From assembly GCA_024803745.1 (NCBI GenBank), contig JANJXV010000152.1, positions 744,001-808,000 on the forward strand: a stretch of 64,000 nucleotides of DNA. The letters run 5' to 3'. Below the pieces are notes generated by a model that worked only from the letters and a program-made list of their open reading frames with translations, was not told where the DNA came from and did not search any database. The position numbers and the translations under genes were made by a program. Each line of letters begins with the position of its first letter. Within the stretch, counting starts at the first letter, position 1. Source of the DNA: Megascapheus bottae. Its lineage: Eukaryota > Chordata > Mammalia > Rodentia > Geomyidae. Below are positions 53,166 through 64,000 of the stretch, in pieces.

Positions 53166-56100
53166 GTTTTTTTTTTTTTAATTTTTTAACGTTTATTTTT
53201 ACATCTTATTTTAAATGACAAGTTTAACATACAAGTGTTTAAGTAGGGAATCTCTATTTACAATCACTGGGACTTAGTATTTAGAACTTAATCACAATTA
53301 GGCTAAGGGTTTGTATGTCATAGAAACATATTAATTTATGAAATAAAATATTATGTCTATAGAGTCATAGGTTTTTATGTGTATATACTTATGTTTATAT
53401 TTCCATTACCATGTCCATAGCTTTGGGTATGCAGTTACTGAGTCCTCGCTCTTGTACTCTTTGGATTTAATAGCCACATATTAAGGATACCATTCTCCTT
53501 TTGATCTTTAGTTCTTGACTTGTCTCACTCAACATGATTCGCTCTACATTCATCCACTTCCCTGCGAATGCCATTATTTTATCTTGTCTGTTGACTATGT
53601 AGAATTCCATTGCGTATATATACCACATTTTGTGTATCCATTCATCTGCAGTAGGGCATCTGGATTGTTTTCATCATCTGGCTATTCTGAATAGTGCAGA
53701 GATGAACATAGCTGAGCAGGTGTCCTTATAATATCTTGGGTTATGATGTTCAGGATAGATGCCCAGAAGTGGTATGGCGGGATCATAGGGAAGGCCTACT
53801 TTCAGTTCTTTAAGAAACCTCCACAGTGCTTTCCAGAGTGGCTGAACTAGTCTGCATTCCCACCAGCAATGTAGTAGGGTTCCTTTTTCTCCACAACCCA
53901 GCCAGCACCTGTCATTATCTGAGTTCAAAATCTTGATCATTTTTGTTGGGGTAAGGTGGTATCTTAGGTTTGTTTTTATTTGTATTTCCTTTATTACCAT
54001 AGATGATGAACATTTTCTCATATGCTTTTCTGCCATTTTAATCTCCTCTTCTGATAAGTGTCTCTTTAGTTCCCTTGCCCATTTAGTGGGCGGTTTATTG
54101 GGTTTTGGGGGGATTAGTTTCTTGAGTTCCCCGTACATATTGAATATTAATCATTTGTCAGATGTATTGTTGGTGAGTATCTATTCCCAGTTGGGTGGCT
54201 GTCTCTCTACTTTTGTGCCTATGTTTTTATCTGTACAGAAAGTTTTTATTTTTAGGAAGTTCAATTTGTCGAGTCTCTCTCCAATCTGTTGTGACCCTGG
54301 GATTCTGTTCAGGAATATTTTGCCAGTGCCTAGGAGTTCCAGTGTCTCTCCTAATTTATCATGTAGTAGTTTCACAGTTTCCAGTCTGATGTTGAGATCT
54401 TTGATCCACTTTGACTTAATGCTTGTGCATGGCTAAAGTCTAGGGTCAATTTTTAGTTTTCTGTATGTGGCTGCCCAGTTTTGCCGGCACCAATAATTGA
54501 ATACACTGTGTTTGTTTCACTGTATATCTTTAGCTCCTTTGTCAAATACAAGTTGCCTATAGGTATGTGGTTCTATTTCTGGGTCTTCTATTCAGTTCCA
54601 CTGATTTTCTGGTCTGTTTTTGTGCTAATACCAAGCATTTTTTGTTATTATGGCTCTATACTAGAGTTTGAAGTCTTGTATTGTAATACTACCAGCATTG
54701 CTCTTTTTGCCTAGAATTGTTTTGGCTATTCTAGGTCTTTTCTTGTTCCATATGAATCTTTGGATTATATCTTCTATTTCTGTAAAGGATGTCTTTGGGA
54801 TTTTGATGGGGATTGCATTGAATTTGTATATCAATTTTGGCAGTATAGCCTTTTTCACTATGTTGGTTCTCTCTAGCCATGAGCATGGGATGTCTTTTCA
54901 TTTCCTAGTGTCCTCTTTAATTCCTTTCATTAGGCTTTTATAGTTTTCATTGAATAATTCCTTTACATCTTTGTTTAAGTAATTCCTAAATATTTTATTC
55001 TTTTGGGAGCTATTGTGAATGGGATCATTTTCTTGATTTGGCCTTTTGTTTATGTATTTTTGGTGTACAAGAAGGCTACTGACTTCTGGAGGTTAATTTT
55101 GTATCCTGCCACTTTGCTAAAGTGGTTTATTAATTCTAGAAATTGTGGAGTGGAGTTTGTTCCGTCACTCAAGTAGAGGATCATGTCATCTGTGAACAGG
55201 GATAGTTTAATTTCTTCTTTCCCTATGTGGATCCCTTTGATGTCCTTTTCTTGCCTTATTGCTCTGGCTAAGGGTTCCAGCACTATATTGAAGAGAAGTG
55301 GAGAAAGTGGGCATCTCTGTCTAGTTCCTGATTTTAAGGTGAATGGTTCCAGTCTTTCAGCATTTAGTATAATGCTGGCTGTAGGTTTTTCATATATGGC
55401 TTTCACTATTTTGAGGAATGTACCTCTTATTCCTATTTTTTTCTAGTGCTTTCAACATGAATGGATGTATTTTGTCAAATGCCTTCTCTGTATCCATAGA
55501 GATTATCATATGATTCGTATCCTTAGCTCTATTGATGTGATATATTACATTGATTGATTTGCGAATGTTAAACCAGCCTTGCATCTGTGGGATGAAGCCT
55601 ACTTGATCATAGTTCATGATTTTTTAAATTTGTTTCTGGTTCTGTTGGCTAATATTTTATTGAGGAGTTTTGTGTCAGTGTTCATTAGAGAGATAGGTCT
55701 GTAGTTTTCTTTTTTTGTTGGGTCTTTCCTTTGTTTGGGGATGAGAGTGATATTAGCATCATAAAATGAGTTTGGTATTGCTCATTCTGTTTCTATTTTT
55801 CGGAATAGTTTCAAGAGTATAGGTGTTATTTCATCTTTAAACATCTTGTATTATTCTGCAGTGAATCCATCTGGCCCTGGGCTCTTTTTGGTTGCCATTT
55901 CTCTGATTGCTTCCACAATTTCGTTGTAAGAGATTGGTTTGTTCAACTTGTTTACCTCATCGTTATTCAGTGTGGGTAGCCTATATTTATTTAAGAAATC
56001 ATCCATTTCTACTAGATTTTCTTGTTTCTTTGAATATAGGCCCTGAAAATACTTATTCATTATGGACTGAACTTCTTGGATATTAGTTTTGATTGTTCTC

Positions 56101-57392
56101 ATGGAGTCTCTAATCTTGTTTGAGTCTCCCCTTTCCTTTTTTTGATTAATCTTGCCAGGGGTCTGTCTATTTTCTTGACTCTTTGAAAAAACCAACTTTT
56201 TGATTCATCAATTTTGTGTATAATAGATCTGATTTCAATCTCTGATATTTCTGAATTTATTTTTGTTATTTCTGTCCTTCTATTTGTTTTAGAATTAACT
56301 TTTTCTTGCTCCTCTAGGTGTTTCAGTTTTTTTTAGGTTATTTACATGCTCTTCTTCTGTCTTTTTAATATATGCTCCTAGTGCAATAAATTTGGCTCTT
56401 AGAACTGCCTTTGCTATGTCCCATAAGTTCCTTTGTGATGTCTCTTGATTGTCATTACATTGGAGGAAGTTTTTAATTTCTTTTCTGATCTGATCTGTTA
56501 CCCAGGAGTTATTCAGAAGTGTGTTGTTAATCTTCAAAGTGATTGAATGTTTTTTGACTTTGACTGCATTGTTCAGCATTAGTCTGACTCCACTGTGGTC
56601 TGATAGAATGCATAGTATTATATCAGTCTCTTGTATCTGCTTAAGTTTTATATATGAACTATTATATGATCTATTTTGGAGTGTGTTCCATGTGCTGCTG
56701 AGAAAAATATAAAAAGTTTCGCCGTTGGGTGGAAGACTCTGTATATCTGTTAAGCCCAGCTGGTGTCTTTGCTTAACTTTGGTTGAGTTGACCTGTCATT
56801 TGTTGAGAGTGGTGTATTGAGGTCTCCCACTATGATTGTGTTTGGGTCTATCTTGTTCTGTAATTCTAAGAGAGTTTGTTTGACGAATTTGGGTGCTCCC
56901 ATGTTGGGGGAGTAAATGTTTATAACTGTAATATTGTGGGTATGGATTGTACCCTTTACTAATATATAATAGCTGTCTCTATCTTTATGTACTGATTTTT
57001 CTGAGAAATTAATCTTATCGGAGATTACGATTGCTACTCCTGCTTTTTTGCATGGTGCATTGGAGTGGGAAACTTGTTTCCATCGTTTCACTTGGAATTT
57101 GTTTCTGTCTTTGGCAGTGAGGTGGGTCTCTTGGAGGAAACATATGGATGGGTCGTGTTTCTTAATCCAGTCTGCTGCTCTGTGTCTTTTGATTGGATTG
57201 TTCAGCCCATTCACATTTAGGCAAATTATGGAGAAGTAGTCAGTGTCCATTGTCAGTATTTATTTTTACTTCTAAGTTTCTTTCTTTCTCTTTTTTCACC
57301 CTTTTGTGTTTAGTGAATTGTAGATATTTGCTTCTTGCTGGGGGTTCTTGATGTTCTACGATTTGTTCTCAATTAATATATTTTCTCATGTT
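53166..57392 (-). mobile_element. Near-complete L1: 3'UTR and ORF2 (broken)
   Basis: ORF2 encodes the endonuclease-reverse transcriptase of L1. In order on the minus strand: endonuclease domain with Asn-Val-Asn-Gly-Leu-Asn and Gln-Glu-Thr-His-Leu (57250-56750); mid region (56579-55851); RT with Phe-Thr-Asp-Asp-Met (55406-55050; usual Phe-Ala-Asp-Asp); Cys-rich end with Cys-Trp-Leu-Gly-Cys-Gly and His-Cys-Trp-Trp-Glu-Cys (54138-53674). The frame is divided by several stops and shifts, so it is inactive. The 3'UTR (53180-53520) is the type seen at 47416. Its 5' part continues at 58903-60555. Confidence 0.92.
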
Positions 57393-58902
57393 TTTTATTG
57401 TAATTAATAGAAGGGTTACATTATATTCGCCAGATAGAAAGTGCATTACTTCACATATATTGATACCCTTTCTCATGTCTTGGTCTCCATTTCCCTCCCC
57501 ACCACCCCCACCTCTCATCTTGTTTTTCCCCCTTCCCTATCCAATTTCAAATAAGGAAATACGCATATATTGAATATATCAGATAACAAAGTAAAATACT
57601 GTAACAATATGAAATAACCAAGGGACAGCAAAACAGATGAGACATAACATAGTGAATTAAGGACAACAATCACTCATTATATGGCTTTTGTTTCTATATC
57701 CTGCAGGTCCTTTCATTTAGCGTAATTTTATATGACCTTATGTATCTAGGTTTTGCTCTATTGCAAAGATCTGCTAGGAAAGCCCAAGGTTTCTACTGAT
57801 TATGACAAATGAGAGAAACCATTGAGCCTATGTTCCTTTGAGTCTGACTTACTTCACTTAATATGATTTGTTCTAAGTCTTTCCATTTCCTTACAAATGG
57901 GGAAATGTCATTCTTTCTGACAGCAGCATAGAATTCCATTGTGTATAAATACCACAAATTGTTGATCCACTCATCAACTGTGGGACATCTGGGTTGGTGC
58001 CATATCTTTGCTATGGTAAATGGTGCTGCAATGAACATCATGTGCTAGTGGATTTAGTATTCCCTTGTTTCTGGTCAGTTGTGTAAATGCCAAGTAGTGG
58101 AATTGCTGGGTCATAGGGGAGCTCTGTGTTCAGTCTTTTGGGGAACTGCCATATGGCTTTCCATAGTATAACCTTCATCCCCAAACCGGACAGAGATTCA
58201 TCAAAGGAAGGGAACTATAGACCCATTTCTTTGATGAATATTGATGCAAAACTTCTCAAAAAATACTGGCCAATCGTCTACAACAACTCATCAAAAAAAT
58301 TATTCAGTGTGATCAAACAGGATTCATCACAAGGAGGCAAAGCTGGTTCAACATATGCAAATCAATAAATATAATTCAACACATCAACAGGAGTAAGGAC
58401 AAAAATCACATGATTGTCTCAATAGATGCAGAAAAGTTATTTGACAAGATCCAACACCCCTTTATTCTAAAATCTCTGGAGAAACTCGGAATCCATGGAA
58501 CATTTCTCAGTATAATAAAGGCTGTGTATGACAAACCCATAGCTAGTATTCTACTTAATGGTGAAAAGCTAAAGCATTCCCTCTAAAGTCAGGAACAAGA
58601 CAAGGATGCCCACTCTCTCTACTCCTCTTTAACATAGTATTAGAATACCTAGCTAGAGCAATAGGGCAAGAAACAAGCATAAAGGGGATCCAAATAGGGA
58701 AAGAGGAAGTGAAACTCTCCCTCTTTGCAGATAACATGATTCTGTATTTAAAGAACCCTATAGACTCCACTCCCAAGCTCCTTGATCTGATTCAAAGCTT
58801 TGGCAAAGTAGCCTGGTATAAAATTAACCCTCAAAAATCAACGGCCTTCCTCTATGCCAACAGAGAGGAATGAGACAACAATTAGGAAAGCAATTGCTTT
58901 AA
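57393..58902. mobile_element. Twin-primed L1 inserted in the L1
   Basis: The 3' part is on the minus strand (57393-58165: 3'UTR and ORF2 C-terminus, including Cys-Pro-Thr-Val-Asp-Glu-Trp). The 5' part is inverted onto the plus strand (58166-58902: RT region with Asn-Tyr-Arg-Pro-Ile-Ser-Leu). The two parts meet near 58165, and the ORF2 segment between them is missing. This is the classic 5'-inversion structure. It lies between ORF1 and ORF2 of the host L1 and carries the other 3'UTR type. Confidence 0.88.
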
Positions 58903-59640
58903 TCTGCTATAATTCTAATTTTTTCCCATTGTAGTATAGCTCTTCCTTAGTCTCTGCAGCATTTAAGATCAATTCCTTGGTATTTGGGTCTAGTGTCTTT
59001 ACTGTGATATATCTAGATGAGTTCCTTCTAGGATCTTGCCTGTTTGGAATCCTGAAACCTTCAATAATCTGAGGATTTTTCCCTTTTACGGTTGGGGAAG
59101 TTCTCCTCTATGATTTTGGTGAATAAGGGTTGCATTTCTTTGTCCTGGAATTCGGCGCCCTCATCAATCCCTACTATACGAAGAATAGATTTCTTGGCTG
59201 CATCTGCCAGGTCCTGAAGTTCTCTCTGGTGGATTCTGACTAATCTTTCCAGGCTAATGATTCTCTTTTCCAGCTCTTGTGTTTTATCTTCTGTTCCTGA
59301 TGTTCTCTTCTCCATCTCAGTCAATCTGCTGCTTAATGCCTCCATTTTTGCTTGAATTGAGGACATTGAGCTGATCATGTCTGCTGAGAGTGTATTGAAC
59401 TTTTTTTCCACTTCTCTTTTGAATTTGATGAGTTCCTTGGAAATTTATTGCTTTTGTTTTTGGAACTCCACTTTAATTTCATTGGTCATTTCCAAAATCA
59501 TCTCCTTGATTAGAGTCATATTTTGTGTCTCTTCAGGTGTCACTTCTTGGGATGGTGACATCTCTCTCATCCCTTCACTCTTGTGGGACTTTGATTATTT
59601 ATGTATGTCATAATTCGTGTTTGCGCTCTCCTAGGCATCT
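58903..59640 (-). mobile_element. L1 ORF1 region (broken)
   Basis: ORF1 protein binds L1 RNA. The frame 59411-59061 encodes a coiled coil (Glu-Met-Glu-Lys-Arg, Leu-Glu-Lys-Arg-Ile) and the start of the RNA-binding domain. The C-terminal domain continues at about 59060-58905 (Ser-Ser-Arg-Tyr-Ile-Thr-Val-Lys) after a shift. The likely start ATG is near 59577, with TAA at 59445-59447 (plus-strand tta), so it is not translatable in full. Confidence 0.85.
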
Positions 59641-60555
59641 AGAATTGTTGTTGTAGTTTTGCTCTGTGGTCGGTAGGTGGCGATATTTACATGAATTGGA
59701 ACTGATGGTTCTGGGAATCGGTGTGTATCTGTGGTACATGGCCAATTTGATTCTGCTGCTGTCTGGGTTAGAGTTTCCAGTTTTTGCAACTGTTCAGCCT
59801 ATTCCCAGAGGCTGTGTGCTGCTGCACGACTAGCTCTCAGCCCAACCAGTGGCCTCACAGCGGGCTGTAGGATGGATCTGCGTGCTTCAATCTCAGCGCA
59901 CTGAGCGACTAGTTGATTTTCCTACTCTGCTTCCAGGGGCGGGCCCCTGGCCAAGGGCCTGAGGTTTGGAAGTTTCTGGGAGCTCTCAGCTAGACCAGCT
60001 TGTTTCCATTCTGTTCCCAGGGGCAGGGCCCAGCCAAGGACGTGGGCTCTGAGGGCGAAGCCGGGCCTTTCTGATTCTCAGAAAGTGAGCTTGGCTACTG
60101 GTCTGCCCTTCAGTTCCCTGCCCTGTTTCTCCTGCTTTGGCTTAGAGTCTGTGACTGTGTGGGGTCCCTTGGTGCCACCTTGCTGGGGATTCCCAGCAGG
60201 AGGGTGCCTGGCTCAAGATCTGGGTGGGACAGATGCTGGCTCCTAGACTCCCACACACCCCACCTGCTGTTGGAAGGCAGGGTCTCAGCATCCCCCAGTC
60301 CCCAGATCCAGTGGCCTGGGAGAGGAACCTGTTGGGTGGGTAGGAGCAGGGACACATCTGCCCCCTTTGGTGGGGTGCTGGGTCTTAGCACCTGCGCACC
60401 TATCAGTCTCTGGTCAATGGCCTGGGAAAGGAGGCTGTTGGGCAGGTGGGAACAGGGACACCTCCACCCCCCTTGGTGGTGTGCTGGGTCTTAGTGCCCA
60501 CCCACCTGTCAATCTCCAGTCAATGGCCTGGAGGAGGGGCTGTTGGGAGAAGGGA
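59641..60555 (-). mobile_element. L1 5'UTR with 106-bp tandem monomers
   Basis: This GC-rich sequence lies immediately upstream of ORF1. Two consecutive copies of a 106-bp unit start at ggcctggg 60313 and 60419, followed by a third start at 60525 cut after about 25 bases. Both share tgctgggtcttag and a gtcaatggcctgg junction. A more diverged unit appears to precede them (about 60170-60312). Repeated 5' monomers are the promoter design of full-length rodent L1s. Confidence 0.8.
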
Positions 60556-61045
60556 CAGGATTCTAAATGAGGTTTCCCTCATTTGTAATAATTAGTACAC
60601 ATCTAGGACTCTCCTACCAGAGGATTACAATAACTCAAAAACCTAGGCATGTAAGGTCATATAGGATGGGACTAAATGAAAGGATCTCTAGGATATGCAA
60701 AGAAGGGCTTTATCTTGTGTGATTGTTGTTCCTTGTTCTTAATCTTGTGTAATTGTTCTTAACCTACTATGTTATTTCTCATCTCTTTTTTTGCCCTTTG
60801 TTTAATCTCATATTGTTACGTATCTGACTTTCTTACCTGGCATATTGTATGTATGTTTATTTGTTTATTTGAAATAGGAAAGGAAGGGGGAAAATAAGAT
60901 GATTAGGAAGGGGTTGGGGGAGGGAACTGGGACAAAAACATGAAGAGGGGTATCAATGTGTGAGAAGTAATGCAACCTACAACTTCTAAATGTAATTGTA
61001 ACACCTCTATACATTACCCTAACAATAAAAAAAGAGACTACAAAA
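60556..61045 (+). mobile_element. L1 3' end
   Basis: taaggtcatataggatggga, ctaaatgaaaggatctctag, gtatcaatgtgtgagaagta and the terminal aacaataaaaaaag match, diverged, the reverse complement of 57393-57790. Orientation is opposite to the neighbouring L1s. Confidence 0.85.
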
Positions 61046-61072
61046 ATACCTGTAGAAAAAGAGGCTGGCTTA

Positions 61073-61278
61073 TGTTTCTTTTTTTTTGCCAGTCCTGGGC
61101 TTGAGCTCAGGGCCTGAGCACTGTCCTTGGACTTTCTCAAGGCTAGAGCTCTACCACTTGAGCCTCAGCACCATTTCCGGCTTTTTTCTTCCTATGTATG
61201 TGGTATCGAGGAATCGAACCCAGGTTTTCATGCATGCTAGGAAAGCACTCTACCACTTAGCCAAACTCCCAGCCCAAA
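61073..61278 (-). repeat. IDL-Geo SINE
   Basis: Young-looking: ttgccagtcctgggcttgag through ttagccaaactcccagccc; B-box region ggaatcgaaccc intact. Confidence 0.95.
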
Positions 61279-61317
61279 ATTATTCATCATTATGTATTGG
61301 CTATCTTTTTTATTTTT

Positions 61318-61568
61318 GATTTTTTTGATTGATTGTTCATGGTGCTTGGACTCTGGGGCTGGGCACTGTCCCTGAACTCTTTAGCTCAAGGCTAGCGCTC
61401 TTGCTCTACTACTTTTGAGCCACAGCTCCATTTTTGGCTTTCTGGTGGTTAATTGGAGATAAGAATCTCACAGACCTATGTGCCCAGGCTGGCTTTGAAC
61501 CAAGATCCTCTGATCTCAGCCTCCGGAGTAGCTAGGATTACAGGCTTCATCCACCCGTGCCTGGCTCC
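61318..61568 (-). repeat. B1-Geo SINE
   Basis: tgttcatggtgcttggactc through ttcatccacccgtgcctggc. Confidence 0.85.
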
Positions 61569-61599
61569 TTGATGCTTCTCTCTCTGACTTTCTCTCTCT

Positions 61600-62108
61600 T
61601 TGGTTGTGAGATGTTAATTGTGCACGTGAGCAGTGTCCCTGGGCTCTTCAGCTCAAGGCTACAACCCTATGCCTTGAGCCACAATGCCACTTCTGATTTT
61701 CTGGTGTTTAATTGGAAGTAAACGTTTCATGGAATTTAGTGCCCAAGCTGGCTTTAAACTGTGGTCCTCAGATCTCAACCTTCTGAGACCATTTCCAGCT
61801 TTTTTTTTGTACATGTGGTATAGAGAAATTGAACCCAGGGCTTTGTGCCTGATAGGCAAGCAAACTACCCCTAGCTCACACCCCAGCCTTAGAATAGTGC
61901 TTTCTCTTTTTTTTTTGTCTGTCATCATGGGTTTTCAACTCTGGGCTCTGCCACTTGAGCCACACTATCATTTCAAATTTTCTGGATTATTTGGAGGTGA
62001 GAGTCTCACAGATTTTTATTCCTGGGCTGAATTTGAACCTCGATCCTCAGATCTCAGCCTCCAGGGTACCTAAGATTACCAGTGTGAGCCACCAGTCACT
62101 GGTGTTAA
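61600..62108 (-). repeat. SINE cluster: B1-Geo, ID half, B1-Geo
   Basis: A B1-Geo (61603-61790) loses its B1 end at an ID half (61795-61890, gagaaattgaacccagggct), followed by another B1-Geo (61905-62100). The junction at 61790 reads ctgagaccatttccagcttt, probably an insertion or recombination point. Confidence 0.8.
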
Positions 62109-62362
62109 ATTATGTTTTTTGTCTGTTCTGGGGCTTAAACTCAGGGCCTGACCTCTGTCCTAGGGCTTTCTAAAGGATAGCACTCCACAACTTGGGCTGG
62201 CAAACACCTGGCCCAAACAGGCACTCTTGAAGCTAGAATTATGGAGATGTGCCATGATATTGGCATGTCTTTATCCTTCTATGTAAATGTTATTTCTTCT
62301 ATTGATGGCTTTTCCTTGTCAGTGTACATATTTCCTACATATTTTGTCAAAAATTTCCTTCC

Positions 62363-62545
62363 CACTGGGGCCTGGGTGTAGCCTAGTGGAAGAGTTCTTG
62401 CTAACAAGACCCAGGTTCGATTCCTCAGTATAACATACATAGAAAAGGAAAGCCAAAAATGGTGCTGTGGCACATGTGATAGAGCTCTAGCCTTAAAAAA
62501 AACATAAACAAAAACAAGGACAGTGCTCAGGACTGGCAAAAAAAA
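62363..62545 (+). repeat. IDL-Geo SINE, shortened
   Basis: gcctgggtgtagcctagtgg, then ggttcgattcctcag and a shortened Geo half. It is the counterpart of the minus-strand copy at 37000-37185, so it predates the duplication. Confidence 0.85.
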
Positions 62546-63019
62546 TTCTCCTCAAAGTAGACTTTTAAAATTTTTATACTTTTTTGATTTTGTTGTCAAG
62601 GTGATATACAAAGAGATTGCTGTTACATATGTAATGTGTACATTTCTTGTAAACATTGTTTCCCCTTCCCTCTTTTTCTCTTTCCCTTCCCCCAAAACCC
62701 ATCTTGCAAGTGATAAAGTTTATTTACACCAAATATATTTGTATTTTCATTATTGAAAACAATAGATTGAAGTGTGCTGAAATAAATGATAATTAATCAA
62801 AATTGATTACTTGAATTCTAAAATAAACATTCGAGGTAACTTTTCTCATAAAATTGTACTAATGCTATAAAATTAATGAAAAAGAAATTTTAGTTATTAA
62901 CTTCTTATGTTTTAACTTTATCATTATTACACTAAGCGTACAGTTTATGGTATTAATACACACAGTATGAAATGTGATTATGTAAAAAAATAAATGATTA
63001 AAATTAGTAAGATTGGGGG

Positions 63020-63065
63020 CCAGGAGTTTGGCTTGGTGGCACAAACCCTGGACTATCAAAAAAGA
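63020..63065 (+). repeat. SINE remnant, internally deleted
   Basis: gggggccaggagtttggctt joined directly to a Geo-like end (ctggactatcaaaaaag). Confidence 0.6.
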
Positions 63066-63124
63066 AATAGGTTTAGATAAATCAGATCTATTTCAAAATG
63101 TGCGGAAAATGGTACTAATACGTG

Positions 63125-63315
63125 TTTGGATAGTCCTGAGGCTTGAACTCAGTGACCAGGAACTGTCCTTGGCCACTTTTTGTTCAAGGCTGGCGCTCTG
63201 ACATTTGAACCACAGTGCCTCATCTGGCTTTTTCTTTGTAGGCAGTGCCTACGAATTGACTCAAGGGCTTCTTGTATATTAGGCAAGTACTCTAAAACTA
63301 GGCCACACTCAAGGC
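63125..63315 (-). repeat. IDL-Geo SINE shared by both duplication arms
   Basis: ggatagtcctgaggcttgaa through actaggccacactcaaggc; counterpart of 36205-36402. Confidence 0.85.
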
Positions 63316-63779
63316 AAAGTAGATTTTTTATTCTACTGTGGAGTTTTAATTTTCTTAAATAGTTGTACTAAGTGAAATGGATATACAAACAGATTTCAAC
63401 TCACAGAACAGAGTCCCAAATATTACTACAGCTACTCTGCCATTTCTCCCAATTGACAGAACACCTTTCCAGGCATCTGCTCTGTCCTTAAGCTTTGGTA
63501 GCTAACCTGTCTCTCCAAGGAGGCCTGGCCTGGATTCCTGGTGATTCCATGCATTTCAGTTTCCTCTATATCCAGTAAGGTTATCTTGTACAGGTTCAAG
63601 CCCCACCCACGACCTATGTGACTGGGGCCTCACATTATAGGGGGAAAGGAAAACATAGTATAATAAGGACTGAAGAACTGTACACAATAATATTAACAAT
63701 GAGAGTTCAATAGTTAGAAAAATAAATATAACGAACACTTGATAACAATCATAAGAGCAAGATAAAGAAATGTCTTTTT

Positions 63780-64000
63780 AGGAAGGAGGCAGGGAAGCTC
63801 TAAATCCAGACTGGCCTCCAAATTGCCTTCAGGCAGTAATTCTACCTCAGAGTCCTGAGAAGTGTCTCCCTCCTCATGAGAAACAGAATGTCCTTCCTGA
63901 GATAACAGGGGAATGGTTCTAGTTTGTCGACTGGAGATTGGTTCTCCTGTGGTGAGACGGTCTGGATTAATCTGTGAGGATCAATTCATTTTCCGCCAGT
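63780..64000 (-). pseudogene. RalGDS-like copy C, partial
   Basis: On the minus strand it matches copy A 35310-35540 (acidic spacer region). Net base losses relative to A occur near 63960 and near 63913, breaking the frame. The upstream exons would lie beyond the right edge. Confidence 0.7.

Larger units (their letters stand above)
62110..64000. repeat. Right arm of inverted segmental duplication
   Basis: This is the reverse complement of 35310-37440. Landmarks: gcccaaacaggcactcttga (62213), agaagaaataacatttac-type block (62280-62300), tctttgtatatcac-type block (62600-62630), the ID/Geo copy (63125-63315), ggttatcttgtacaggttc (63578), and tagtttgtcgactggagat (63920). An IDL-Geo at 62365-62545 stands where the left arm has its own ID/Geo copy. 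The arm continues past the window edge. Confidence 0.9.

Noticed and set aside
54661..54943. Overlapping plus-strand open frames in the L1 cluster with membrane-like sequence
   Set aside because: They are antisense translations of L1 ORF2; the minus strand carries the real homology.

Overview
This window looks like nuclear DNA of a heteromyid or geomyid rodent (kangaroo rat, pocket mouse or pocket gopher). The evidence is the dominant interspersed repeat. It has a tRNA/ID-like left half with pol III A and B boxes, and a right half ('Geo') that recurs throughout. As I recall it, this IDL-Geo SINE is confined to Geomyoidea. A second, equally common SINE joins a 7SL/B1-like left half to a Geo-like right half; I call it B1-Geo. 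The rest is L1 LINEs, solo LTRs, a MIR and microsatellites. There is no CRISPR array, operon or prokaryotic feature. Most short ORFs here are SINE translations and are not listed.

Region by region. 0-9.7 kb is SINE-dense, with a GC-richer stretch at about 1.0-1.77 kb that ends in a consensus splice donor. 9.85-26.6 kb holds one plus-strand KRAB C2H2 zinc-finger gene: a TATA box plus ZNF143-type promoter, a 5' exon, a start exon (ATG 12827), a KRAB-A exon, a KRAB-B exon, and a last exon with 13 fingers. It carries a one-base deletion in KRAB-A and an in-frame TGA before the fingers, so as read it is a recently broken gene. 27.8-28.5 kb is an L1 3' end containing a solo LTR with a perfect 6-bp target duplication.

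32.4-35.6 kb (copy A, +), 40.2-42.1 kb (copy B, +) and 63.8-64.0 kb (copy C, -) are three damaged copies of a RalGDS-like guanine-nucleotide-exchange-factor gene. Copies A and C, with about 1.9 kb of their 3' flanks, form an inverted segmental duplication (35.31-37.44 kb versus 62.11-64.00 kb) that runs off the right edge.

52.2-61.0 kb is an L1 cluster on the minus strand. It contains a 5'-truncated L1, a nearly complete L1 with ORF2, ORF1 and a 5'UTR holding 106-bp tandem monomers, a twin-primed L1 inserted into that element, and a plus-strand L1 3' end. All L1 reading frames seen are broken.

No gene in the window has a fully intact reading frame from start to stop. The main themes are KRAB-zinc-finger turnover, duplication and decay of a RalGDS-like family, and layered retroelement insertion that can be ordered by nesting. 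I found no convincing previously unknown biological system.
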